This document shows positions 1-7,537 of a stretch of 64,000 nt of DNA, one piece after another. A program made the position numbers and the translations under genes. Positions within the stretch are counted from its first letter, which is position 1, and each line of letters begins with the position of its first letter. Source of the DNA: Bacillus sp. SB49 (GTDB lineage Bacteria; Bacillota; Bacilli; Bacillales; Halobacillaceae); NCBI RefSeq assembly GCF_000469135.2, contig NZ_CP048117.1, positions 2,207,501-2,271,500 on the forward strand, in the 5' to 3' direction. The notes beneath the pieces are model-generated. The model was not told the DNA's origin. It made no database searches and saw nothing but the letters and a program-made list of their open reading frames with translations.

Positions 1-116
1 TCCGCATCAGGATCGATATCGGTAATAGCAACGACCTGCATACGCTCAATTTCATTCAATAATTTAAGAAGAGCCGCGCCACCCTTCCCTGCACCAACAA
101 TCAACACACGTTTCAT
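1..116 (-). CDS. N-terminal fragment of a bkdR-like regulator (partial)
   Basis: Only the first 38 or so codons are inside the window; the gene runs off the left edge. The start is the ATG at 116. The translation opens with a nucleotide-binding-like glycine motif (VGAGKGGAALL) after a short beta strand. This N-terminus occurs in some Bacillaceae sigma-54-dependent activators. In B. subtilis the neighbour of yqzF in this position is bkdR, activator of branched-chain amino acid catabolism genes, and that synteny is the main reason for the suggestion. No catalytic or DNA-binding domain is visible, so it could be another NAD-binding or sensor protein. Confidence 0.5.
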   Translation of the reverse strand, partial: MKRVLIVGAGKGGAALLKLLNEIERMQVVAITDIDPDA

Positions 117-210
117 TTCACCACACCCTGCAATATTTTGCGTACTTTCATCCTATAACATTCTGCATGTTTTAGCAAGAAGACCAACAGTTCCCTCCCA
201 CGGCTCCATT

Positions 211-219
211 TGATATACT
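211..219 (+). promoter_or_regulatory. Candidate extended -10 promoter for the 251-3166 gene group
   Basis: TGATATACT reads as an extended -10 (TG-N-TATACT) 32 bp upstream of the DUF2627 start. There is no good -35 hexamer, which is common for extended -10 promoters. It would serve three genes that follow with gaps of 24 and 0 bp. Confidence 0.4.
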
Positions 220-250
220 TAACTTGGATTGAAACAAAGGAGCTGTGCTC

Positions 251-487
251 ATGCGCTTACTTGCCTTATTAGTGTTAGTCACACCGGGAATACTCGCTGT
301 CTATGGAATTAAATTAATCCGGGATGCTCTCTTCGGAGAATTCCACGAGATATATTTTCACATCGCTGTCCAAGGTCTTACCGGTTTGCTTTTTTTCCTC
401 GGCGGCCTTCTTTGGATCGGCGGTTTCATCTTATACAGAGACAGAAAAAGAGGACTGACAAAAGGTCGTTTCAAACAGGATCACTAA
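251..487 (+). CDS. yqzF: DUF2627 (YqzF-like) small membrane protein
   Basis: This 78-residue protein has two hydrophobic segments (about residues 3-22 and 36-60) joined by an acidic loop and followed by a basic tail, so both ends probably lie on the same side of the membrane. It resembles the uncharacterised DUF2627 family (B. subtilis YqzF), found next to bkdR in Bacillus. A GTG at 245 is in frame but lies only two bases from the AAAGGAG ribosome binding site at 236-242, whereas the ATG at 251 has normal spacing, so I use 251. Its function is unknown. Confidence 0.75.
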   Translation: MRLLALLVLVTPGILAVYGIKLIRDALFGEFHEIYFHIAVQGLTGLLFFLGGLLWIGGFILYRDRKRGLTKGRFKQDH

Positions 488-511
488 ACAGATACAAAGG
501 AGTTTTGCTCT

Positions 512-2419
512 GTGACAGAGTTCGAATTGTTTCGAAAGCAATATCCTTTTGACTTGCTTTCGGACGAGGAATTTGAAGAGATTTTCGGCAAAGCCGTAGT
601 CAAAGAATACAGCACCAATGAATTTATCATTCATGAAGATCAGGATGAAGACAGAATTGACATCCACTTCCTCGTATCCGGTCTTGCAAAAAACATCATG
701 CACCGATCCAATGGTCGCCAGCTCTCTGTAAGGTTCTACTACCCGGGAGACCTGGTAGGAGTGATGATTCTTCTTACGAGCGGAGAAATGCGCTTTTCTG
801 TCCAGGCGCTGGAACCGGTCAAAACGGTCTGCTTCGAGAGGGAATCGTTTTTACAAACGATGTCGAACAACACTCATTTCTCCAAGGTCGTCATGGATGG
901 AATCAGCCATTTAATGAAGAGCCTCTATGACGAGGTGAAGTATAAAAGTTCCACCACGGATGAGCAGGACGATCGTGAGCTTTACAAAAAGCGTGCAGAT
1001 GCCTATATGGAACTTCCAACGTTTATACACCCGGAATCCTCCATTGAAAAAGCAGCCCGCATGCTGCAGCAGCAGAAGATAGAAGCGCTTATTGTAAGCG
1101 ACGACCAAAGCTCGATGCTTGGGATGATCGGATACGGCCAGATTTTAAAGGCCTATTTTGAAAATGAGCACAAAAATCCCGTTCGGACTTACATGACGGA
1201 GGAGTCCTATGAGATTAACGAACAGGAATTCATCTACGATGCGCTGAGTTATTTGAAACACCATCCAACGGAAATCATACCGGTTCTCCACAAAGATAAG
1301 GTGGTTGGAATCCTCAGACAGTCTTCCTTCTTCACCATCAAAAACTCCGTTTATTTCGATTTAACATACAAAATATCAAACGCAGCCAGCATTGATGAAA
1401 TCCGTCCACTTTCTCCCATTTACAATGCAAGATTCCAGCAGTTTGTGTCCAGTCTGATTAAAGACAACATGTTTGCGTACGATATTGCTGAATTAATGAC
1501 CAACTACAACGACAGGCTGCACAAACAGGTCGTACAAATCGCGGAAGATGAAATGGTGAAAGAGGGGTACGGAGCACCTCCAATCAATTACTGCTTCCTG
1601 GTCATGGGAAGTGAGGGACGTAAAGAGCAAGCTTTCTCCACGGATCAGGACAATGCCATGATTCTCGCTGACTACAGCAGTTCCAAGCATAAAAAGACGA
1701 TAGAAGAATACTTCCGAATCTTTGCCGGTAAAATTAACGACATGCTGAATGAGTGCGGCTATCCTTATTGTACAGGCGGAATTATGGCAAGAGAAGATAA
1801 GTGGCGTCAGCAGACAAGCCAGTGGCACGCAAGTATCGACCGCTGGATTGCCAAAATGGATGCGGAAGAGATCCGCGATTTTACTATCTTCATGGATTTC
1901 CGTCCGATCATTGGAGATTATTCACTAGCCTATGATTTAAAAAAATATGTGACCAAGCGCGTTCAAAAATCATTGAACCTCCATCAACTGCTGATGAAGG
2001 ATACATTGAGATTCCGCGTCCCTGTCCAGCCCTTCGGACGGATTACCGGAATCGGAAAAAAACGGACATTAAATTTAAAGAAATCTGCAATTATGCAGAT
2101 TGTGAATGCCGTCAGGATATACAGCATGAAGTACGGCATCGAAGAAATCAATACCGTAAACAGGCTGGAGGCATTGGCTGAGCAGGAGCGCTTCCATCCA
2201 CGCGATGTGGAAAATGCAAAGACAGCCCTGCACAGGCTGATGTTGTTCCGGCTAAAAGCAAATCTAGATCAACTTGACGACGATGAACCATTGTCCAATG
2301 ATTTGAAGCTCGGCTCTCTGAAAAAAGAAGAGCGCCGCTCTTTAAAGGAAGCGCTGATCATCGCCAAACGACTGCAGCAAGTTTTAGAGTTGAGCTATAA
2401 CCGAAATCGGGTGGTATAG
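512..2419 (+). CDS. cNMP-binding / CBS pair / DUF294 nucleotidyltransferase-like signalling protein
   Basis: This 635-residue soluble protein has four parts. A cyclic-nucleotide-binding-type beta roll lies at about 15-130, a pair of CBS domains at about 165-280, a DUF294 putative nucleotidyltransferase at about 310-460, and the DUF294 C-terminal helical domain after it. The nucleotidyltransferase signature MGSEGRKEQAFSTDQDNAMI is intact, including the GS and the D-x-D of the metal site. Family members look like second-messenger or adenylate-sensing enzymes but the substrate is not known. The GTG start at 512 follows AAAGGAG at 496-502. The exonuclease gene begins directly after its stop codon, suggesting coupled translation and a shared job. 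Confidence 0.85.
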   Translation: MTEFELFRKQYPFDLLSDEEFEEIFGKAVVKEYSTNEFIIHEDQDEDRIDIHFLVSGLAKNIMHRSNGRQLSVRFYYPGDLVGVMILLTSGEMRFSVQALEPVKTVCFERESFLQTMSNNTHFSKVVMDGISHLMKSLYDEVKYKSSTTDEQDDRELYKKRADAYMELPTFIHPESSIEKAARMLQQQKIEALIVSDDQSSMLGMIGYGQILKAYFENEHKNPVRTYMTEESYEINEQEFIYDALSYLKHHPTEIIPVLHKDKVVGILRQSSFFTIKNSVYFDLTYKISNAASIDEIRPLSPIYNARFQQFVSSLIKDNMFAYDIAELMTNYNDRLHKQVVQIAEDEMVKEGYGAPPINYCFLVMGSEGRKEQAFSTDQDNAMILADYSSSKHKKTIEEYFRIFAGKINDMLNECGYPYCTGGIMAREDKWRQQTSQWHASIDRWIAKMDAEEIRDFTIFMDFRPIIGDYSLAYDLKKYVTKRVQKSLNLHQLLMKDTLRFRVPVQPFGRITGIGKKRTLNLKKSAIMQIVNAVRIYSMKYGIEEINTVNRLEALAEQERFHPRDVENAKTALHRLMLFRLKANLDQLDDDEPLSNDLKLGSLKKEERRSLKEALIIAKRLQQVLELSYNRNRVV

Positions 2420-3166
2420 TTGTTACCTGTTGACTTACAAATTATTAAATATATCTTTTTTGAGAAACCGATGTATCATTTTAAAATCAAACCATTTTTG
2501 AAATGGAACATTTATCAATCGCTGGAGGAAACATTGTCTCTATATGAAAAAGACACTCGTTTCCACCAAAAAAAATTGGAAGAATTGGATTTTACAATTT
2601 TCGATCTAGAAACAACCGGCTTCTTTCCGGAAATTGGTCATGAAATCATTTCTATAGGGGCCATCCGTTTAAACGGTCTTCATGCCTGCAGGAGTCGGAA
2701 GTTTCATCAAATCATCCGTCCTATCCGTCCTGTTAACAATCAAACATTACGCCTTACAGGACTCACTAAGCAACAGCTCATGGATGCAAGTCCTTTCATC
2801 GAAGGTTTCACAAATTTCCTGGAATTCAGTGAAGGGTCCGTCTTGGTCGCCCATCCGGCAAAGTTTGATATGCGTTTTCTGAGAGCTATGTTAAAACGAT
2901 GGAAGCTGCCGGACTATGAACCCCATGTATTGGATTCACAGATAATGGCACAATGGCTTCTGCCACACGTCAAACACCAGCTTGATCCATTATTAAAATA
3001 TGTAGGGATAGACAAACGGGAGCGCCACCACGCGTTGAATGATGCCATCATGACCGCAGAGTTGTTCCAATTCCTCCTCTCTAAAGCGATGAATCATGAT
3101 ATTCAGACACTGGATGACCTTTATACGGTATGCCGGAAACAACAAAAGGCGAAACAGCAATCGTAG
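2420..3166 (+). CDS. DEDDh-family 3'-5' exonuclease (DnaQ/PolC epsilon-like)
   Basis: The 248-residue protein carries the three exonuclease motifs of the DnaQ superfamily: FDLETTG near residue 62 (ExoI, D and E), a central VAHPAKFDMRF (ExoII), and HHALNDA (ExoIIIepsilon, H and D). It should hydrolyse DNA or RNA 3' ends with two metal ions. No polymerase domain is attached. The TTG at 2420 abuts the TAG of the previous gene with a GGTGG sequence 7 bp upstream. A later in-frame ATG at 2471 is an alternative start. The pairing with a DUF294 protein suggests a signalling or repair role, but this is inference. Confidence 0.85.
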   Translation: MLPVDLQIIKYIFFEKPMYHFKIKPFLKWNIYQSLEETLSLYEKDTRFHQKKLEELDFTIFDLETTGFFPEIGHEIISIGAIRLNGLHACRSRKFHQIIRPIRPVNNQTLRLTGLTKQQLMDASPFIEGFTNFLEFSEGSVLVAHPAKFDMRFLRAMLKRWKLPDYEPHVLDSQIMAQWLLPHVKHQLDPLLKYVGIDKRERHHALNDAIMTAELFQFLLSKAMNHDIQTLDDLYTVCRKQQKAKQQS

Positions 3167-3183
3167 CTGTTTCGCCTTTTTTT
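3144..3183 (+). terminator. Intrinsic terminator after the exonuclease gene
   Basis: A perfect 15-bp stem (3144-3158 with 3166-3180, core GGCGAAACAGC) with a 7-base loop is followed by T residues. The stem covers the exonuclease stop codon. Because the stem is flanked by A's on the other side, it can also stop aspartokinase transcripts from the minus strand. Confidence 0.9.
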
Positions 3184-3217
3184 CTGCCCCCGTCCATACA
3201 CAGAACGCCCATGCCTC

Positions 3218-4567
3218 TTATTCAAAGAAGGTATGATAAAGGGATTGAAGAGCATCCGAAAGCCCGGAGGATTTCACACCGAACATCATGGCTACTTCGG
3301 ATGATCCTTGATTAATCATTTCTATATTCACACCAGCCTCCCTGAAAGCAGATGCTGCTTGACTGGCAATGCCGACCGTTTGGTTCATCCCTTCCCCTAC
3401 AATCATAATCATAGCCATCTCTCGTTCAATCAGTACCGTGTCAACTTTCAACTCTTCTTTGATCCGATTTACCACCACTTCTTCCTTCTCTGGTGGAAGG
3501 TGATGTTCCCTGATGACAACAGACATGTCATCGATTCCCGAAGGAGCGTGCTCAAAGGAAACCTCTTCATCTTCCAGTATTTGAAGTAGTTTTCGACCGA
3601 ATCCGATCTCACGGTTCATCAAATATTTACTGACATATAAATTCAGAAAGCCGTCATCACTTGCAATTCCTACGACATGGCTTTCCCGCTCAGGCAGCTC
3701 TGCTACGATCATCGTCCCTGGAGCAGAAGGATTATTTGTGTTTTTTATGCATACCGGTATTTTCGCTTTAAAGGCCGGTATGAGAGCTTCGTCATGGAAG
3801 ACGGAAAAGCCTGCATAAGACAGCTCTCTCATTTCCCTGTAGGTTAAGGATGTCAACGGCTTTGGTTTGTCCACATACATTGGATTAACACAAAATACCG
3901 AATCAACATCAGTAAAGTTCTCATAAAGCTCGGCTTTTAACCCGGCAGCAACAATGGAACCGGTTATATCCGAACCTCCTCTGGAGAAAGTTACGATCTC
4001 TCCTTCCGGTGTAAACCCAAAGAATCCGGGTATGACTAAAATTTCGTTCCGACTTCTTAATTCATACAATCGATCGAAACTTTCCTCTAAAACGATGGCT
4101 CCTCCAGGCTCATCCCTGACGAGAATACCTGCGTCTTTGGGATTTACATAGGAAGCAGACAGACCTGACTTCTCCAAATAAGCACTGATGATACGTGCGG
4201 ATCCGTCTTCACCACAAGCTTTCAGGGAATCAAGCCCATGGCTGTGCTCCTCTTGTATCATCTGAACGGCGTTGTCGATTTGTTCTTTTACAGACTCCAT
4301 CACGCTTATCGAAAGGTCGAGCTCTTCTGTCATAGACCGGAAACGATCCAGAATTGTTTTATATACATCTTCTTTCATAACTCCTGCCTGTAAAGCCATT
4401 CCCAGCTCGATTAATAAATCGGTTACCTTTGTATCCTCTTTATATCGCTTGCCAGGCGCCGACACAACGACAACACGCCGGCTGTCATCCAATTCAATAA
4501 TCCCTTTTACTTTTTTGATTTGCCCCGCATCTGCTACAGAGCTGCCACCAAATTTAATAACTTTCAT
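3218..4567 (-). CDS. Aspartate kinase (aspartokinase III / ThrD-type)
   Basis: It phosphorylates L-aspartate, the first step to lysine, threonine and methionine. The 449-residue protein begins with the amino-acid kinase signature KFGGSSVAD, has a GGSDITGS nucleotide-site motif in the kinase domain, and ends with two ACT domains (from about 310) that normally bind feedback amino acids. Length and sequence match the monofunctional YclM/ThrD type rather than the LysC alpha/beta type with an internal start. It is convergent with the exonuclease gene. I see no lysine riboswitch or T-box in the 200-bp upstream region. Which amino acid inhibits it cannot be read from the sequence. Confidence 0.9.
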   Translation of the reverse strand: MKVIKFGGSSVADAGQIKKVKGIIELDDSRRVVVVSAPGKRYKEDTKVTDLLIELGMALQAGVMKEDVYKTILDRFRSMTEELDLSISVMESVKEQIDNAVQMIQEEHSHGLDSLKACGEDGSARIISAYLEKSGLSASYVNPKDAGILVRDEPGGAIVLEESFDRLYELRSRNEILVIPGFFGFTPEGEIVTFSRGGSDITGSIVAAGLKAELYENFTDVDSVFCVNPMYVDKPKPLTSLTYREMRELSYAGFSVFHDEALIPAFKAKIPVCIKNTNNPSAPGTMIVAELPERESHVVGIASDDGFLNLYVSKYLMNREIGFGRKLLQILEDEEVSFEHAPSGIDDMSVVIREHHLPPEKEEVVVNRIKEELKVDTVLIEREMAMIMIVGEGMNQTVGIASQAASAFREAGVNIEMINQGSSEVAMMFGVKSSGLSDALQSLYHTFFE

Positions 4568-4775
4568 ATGTACAACACCCCATTAGTGAACCAAAGTAAT
4601 TAATAATTAAGAATTGTACCACAAAATAAGAGGAGAATAGAATAGATATTTATGAAAAAAAAGATTATATAAAATATTTTCGACTTTATGTTGGGAATTT
4701 TTACATTATTTATGTATATCTGTTACATCTTTGTCTCATTTGCTTTATTATGGATATGAAAGGAGGAGTAGTCAG

Positions 4776-5048
4776 ATGGTGTTACGCAGAGATGGATTCG
4801 GAGGAACAAGGTATTATCCGGAGAACAGCGAAATTCATATCCTTTGTACATACATGGAAACGGGCCATCGCTATATCATCATCCACTACTTGGATCTTCC
4901 TTTCAGCTACAGACAGTTGAACCGGGATGGATTATTGTTCTTGGAGGAACATATTTATACGTGCCTGCTGCCTGAATTGGATCGGATTGATGAAGGGTTT
5001 TACGATGATATGTCCATGGCAGAAGAAATTGTCAGGATGATGAAATAA
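4776..5048 (+). CDS. Uncharacterised 90-residue protein beside spo0A
   Basis: I do not recognise this gene. The ATG at 4776 follows a very strong AAAGGAGGAG ribosome binding site at 4759-4768, and the codon use resembles the neighbours, so it is probably real. The protein is soluble, rich in aromatic residues and acidic at the C-terminus, with no signal peptide or membrane segment. An upstream in-frame start at 4731 lacks a binding site. It is convergent with spo0A and ends 37 bp from it. Confidence 0.7.
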   Translation: MVLRRDGFGGTRYYPENSEIHILCTYMETGHRYIIIHYLDLPFSYRQLNRDGLLFLEEHIYTCLLPELDRIDEGFYDDMSMAEEIVRMMK

Positions 5049-5049
5049 A

Positions 5050-5079
5050 AAACACGAGGGGAAATACCCCCTCGTGTTT
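5050..5079 (-). terminator. Terminator between spo0A and the 90-residue gene
   Basis: CACGAGGGG (5053-5061) pairs with CCCCTCGTG (5068-5076). On the minus strand the hairpin is followed by a run of six T's, making it a strong spo0A terminator. On the plus strand only TTT follows, so it acts less well for the upstream gene. Confidence 0.85.
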
Positions 5080-5084
5080 CGCGT

Positions 5085-5864
5085 TCAACTTGCTTTATGC
5101 TCCAGGCGGAGCCTGTCCGCTACCATTGCGATGAACTCTGAGTTCGTCGGTTTTGCTTTCGTATTGGAGATGGTGTAACCGAACAAGGAAGAGATCGCGT
5201 CAATGTTTCCACGATTCCAGGCTACTTCAATCGCATGACGGATCGCCCTTTCCACTCTGGAAGCCGTCGTGTTGTATTTCGTTGCAATATCAGGATAAAG
5301 GACTTTCGTAATGGAGCCGAGCAGTTCCAAATCGCGATACACCATCGTGATGGCCTCCCGCAGATATTGATACCCTTTAATATGCGCAGGGACACCGACT
5401 TCGTGAATGATATGCGTAATGCTCGTATCCAAGTCTGGTTTCTTGGACTTCGTAGACGTGTAGGTGTTTCCAAGTGCACGATTTATCGGATCTCCGGCAT
5501 GCTTGATCTGGCGGACCTGCTCTCCCAGGTGATCCAGGTCGAACGGTTTCATCATGAAGTAGGCAGCACCTAATTCCACCGCTTTTTTCGTCACTTCTTC
5601 CTGACCGAACGCTGTTAACATGATCACTTCCGGCTGCTTGTCCAGCTCTCTCAATTTATTCAAAACCGCTAATCCGTCCAAGTGAGGCATGATGATGTCG
5701 AGAATGAGCACATCGGGATTCTTTTCTTCGACCATTTGGAGACAATCTTTACCATTAAATGACGTCCCAATGACATCGATATCGTGCGTGTCCTCAAAAT
5801 AATCCTCAAGAAGCTTCACCAGCTCGCGATTATCATCAGCCAAACAAACTTGAATTTTTTCCAT
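5085..5864 (-). CDS. spo0A: Sporulation master response regulator Spo0A
   Basis: Spo0A receives phosphate from the Kin-Spo0F-Spo0B relay and binds 0A boxes to start sporulation. The 259 residues comprise a receiver domain (1-120) with D10, D11 and phosphorylation site D56 in LILDIIMP, T and K positions in MLTAFG and MKPFD, and a C-terminal DNA-binding domain (about 145-259) with the conserved [17 protein letters not shown] recognition region. The ATG at 5864 follows AAGGAGG. It lies next to spoIVB as in other endospore formers. The upstream region contains a sigma-H-like promoter and three 0A boxes, so it is probably autoregulated. Confidence 0.98.
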   Translation of the reverse strand: MEKIQVCLADDNRELVKLLEDYFEDTHDIDVIGTSFNGKDCLQMVEEKNPDVLILDIIMPHLDGLAVLNKLRELDKQPEVIMLTAFGQEEVTKKAVELGAAYFMMKPFDLDHLGEQVRQIKHAGDPINRALGNTYTSTKSKKPDLDTSITHIIHEVGVPAHIKGYQYLREAITMVYRDLELLGSITKVLYPDIATKYNTTASRVERAIRHAIEVAWNRGNIDAISSLFGYTISNTKAKPTNSEFIAMVADRLRLEHKAS

Positions 5865-5912
5865 TAATTTTCCTCCTTACAAAATTGTCCTCTTTTCTCT
5901 GTAATTCATAAG

Positions 5913-6043
5913 TTCGACAGACAGGAAATCTAACCCTTTTTTATTATAACAAAAAAATTTTAATATTCGAGATTATCTCTTAAATGCTTTAAAATACTTT
6001 AAAAATCGCACTGTTTCGACATTGAGATCCTCCATTTGTCGAA
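5913..6043 (-). promoter_or_regulatory. spo0A control region: three 0A boxes, sigma-H-like promoter, extended -10
   Basis: 0A box cores TGTCGAA occur at 5913-5919 and 6015-6021 on the minus strand, and a full TTTGTCGAA lies at 6035-6043 on the plus strand. Between them, AAAGCATTT (5982-5990), 12 bases and CGAAT (5965-5969) match the sigma-H consensus RWAGGAWWT-N10-12-HGAAT with one mismatch. A sigma-A extended -10 (TGTTATAAT) sits at 5943-5951. This resembles the phosphorelay-responsive promoter organisation of B. subtilis spo0A. Confidence 0.65.
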
Positions 6044-6077
6044 TCATGTCGATGACGTTGCAGATATTTCTACCAAA

Positions 6078-6108
6078 AAAAAGAAGAACCCCGTTCAGGG
6101 TTCTTCTT
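6078..6108 (-). terminator. spoIVB terminator
   Basis: AAGAAGAACCC (6081-6091) pairs with GGGTTCTTCTT (6098-6108) around a 6-base loop. The stem includes the spoIVB stop codon and is followed on the minus strand by six T's. Confidence 0.9.
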
Positions 6109-7348
6109 AGCTTGCTTTTTGACCTTTTTCTTCATAAATATCGATTCCCGCTTCTTGCAGCATCCATTCGATGTGCACACCGTAACCACTAGTAGGATCG
6201 TTGACAAAAACATGCGTGACGGCACCGATAATTTTGCCATTCTGAATGATTGGACTTCCACTCATTCCTTGAACAATTCCTCCGGTTTTCTTCAACAGTT
6301 CTTTATCTGTAATCTTGACGATCATGCCTTTTGTAACGGCTGATTTCTTCGGCGTGTTGCTCACGATTTCCACATCGAAAGTCTGCATTCTTTCTCCATC
6401 CAGCACCGTCATGATTTGTGCGGGTCCTTCTTTAACCTCTTCCGCAAATCCGACTGGTAAGCCTTCAGGGTAAGCGCTGTTCTCCATATCGCCCTCTAGT
6501 TCGCCGAATATACCAAACGGCGTATTCTTGGTAATATTTCCGAGCTTATCGTCTTTCAATGAGAACTTAGCCCGCTTTTCTCCCGGGATTCCCCGACTTC
6601 CCTTTTCAATGGAAGTTACTTGGGATTTTACTATAGTACCTTCATGAATCTCGATCGGTTTTTTTGTATCCATATCCGAGATCACGTGCCCGAGCGCTCC
6701 ATATTTCTTACTTTGTGGATGGTAAAATGTCATCGTTCCGATTCCTGCAGCGGAATCTCTAATATACAGGCCGATCTGATACTCGTTTTCCTGCGCGTTG
6801 AACGCCGGTGTTAACGAAGTTTGAATCGTTTCTTCTCCACGTTTAATCGTAAGATCGACAGCATTTTCTTTCTCTCCTGACTCCTTGACGATGGAGGACA
6901 GCTGCTCCATGCTGTGAAGGTCCTTGCCATTACCTTTAAGGAGAATATCCCCCACATGGATATTCGCTTCTTCACCAGGAGAGGCTTTTTCCGCTCCTTC
7001 ACCACTAACTAAATGGTGGCCGACTACGAGGACGCCTTTCGTATGCAGTTCGACGCCTACCGACTGTCCTCCCGGTACGAGCCGGATGTCTTTCATCCCT
7101 TGTACGCTCGTCTTCTTAAGAGGAATTCCTGCAAACTCATGGAACACCTCGTCATCATCAGTAGATGAAAATGCCGTAAGTGCCTTGGAATCGTCATTCC
7201 AAACAGGTGTAGATACAGAATTGGCAGTCGTCACTTTCATTTCTGTTGGGATGGACAAATATTGTTGAACAGGTGTCAATAATGGTAACGTGAGCATGAA
7301 CAGCAGGAGAACAGAACCACATATATATTTCATTATCCTTACATTCAC
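6107..7348 (-). CDS. spoIVB: SpoIVB peptidase (S55 family)
   Basis: SpoIVB is made in the forespore, crosses into the intermembrane space and cleaves SpoIVFA, which frees the SpoIVFB protease to process pro-sigma-K. The 413-residue protein has an N-terminal membrane anchor (about 8-27), a PDZ domain (about 100-180), and an S55 serine protease domain with histidine H221 in GALGHVISD and the serine motif GMSGSP at 361-366. The GTG at 7348 is preceded by AAGGAG with 8-base spacing; the internal ATG six codons later has a weaker site. It lies between recN and spo0A, the usual arrangement. Confidence 0.96.
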   Translation of the reverse strand: MNVRIMKYICGSVLLLFMLTLPLLTPVQQYLSIPTEMKVTTANSVSTPVWNDDSKALTAFSSTDDDEVFHEFAGIPLKKTSVQGMKDIRLVPGGQSVGVELHTKGVLVVGHHLVSGEGAEKASPGEEANIHVGDILLKGNGKDLHSMEQLSSIVKESGEKENAVDLTIKRGEETIQTSLTPAFNAQENEYQIGLYIRDSAAGIGTMTFYHPQSKKYGALGHVISDMDTKKPIEIHEGTIVKSQVTSIEKGSRGIPGEKRAKFSLKDDKLGNITKNTPFGIFGELEGDMENSAYPEGLPVGFAEEVKEGPAQIMTVLDGERMQTFDVEIVSNTPKKSAVTKGMIVKITDKELLKKTGGIVQGMSGSPIIQNGKIIGAVTHVFVNDPTSGYGVHIEWMLQEAGIDIYEEKGQKAS

Positions 7349-7488
7349 GGGTTCACTCTCCTTCTAACTCCAGTACCAACTAAATGGCTTACTTATAATG
7401 TGGTCTTCCGCCCCTTTTTTTAAACGAGCATAATCACAGTAAATATAGTACCCATTCCCTGCCCATGTAAGATATCCCTTGAATAAAA

Positions 7489-7525
7489 CAAAATAGGCGC
7501 AGAAAAAGCATCTGCGCCTATTTTT
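7489..7525 (-). terminator. recN terminator
   Basis: AAATAGGCGCAGA (7491-7503) pairs perfectly with TCTGCGCCTATTT (7511-7523) around a 7-base loop. The minus strand continues with T's. Confidence 0.9.
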
Positions 7526-7537
7526 ACCTGATCCCTG

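Noticed and set aside
4568-4775. Possible lysine riboswitch or T-box in front of aspartokinase
   Set aside because: The region is AT-rich with no conserved aptamer or T-box core and no terminator before the gene.
7349-7490. Sigma-G promoter before spoIVB
   Set aside because: A CATTATA fits the -10, but no matching -35 lies 17-18 bp upstream, so I do not list it although sigma-G control is expected.
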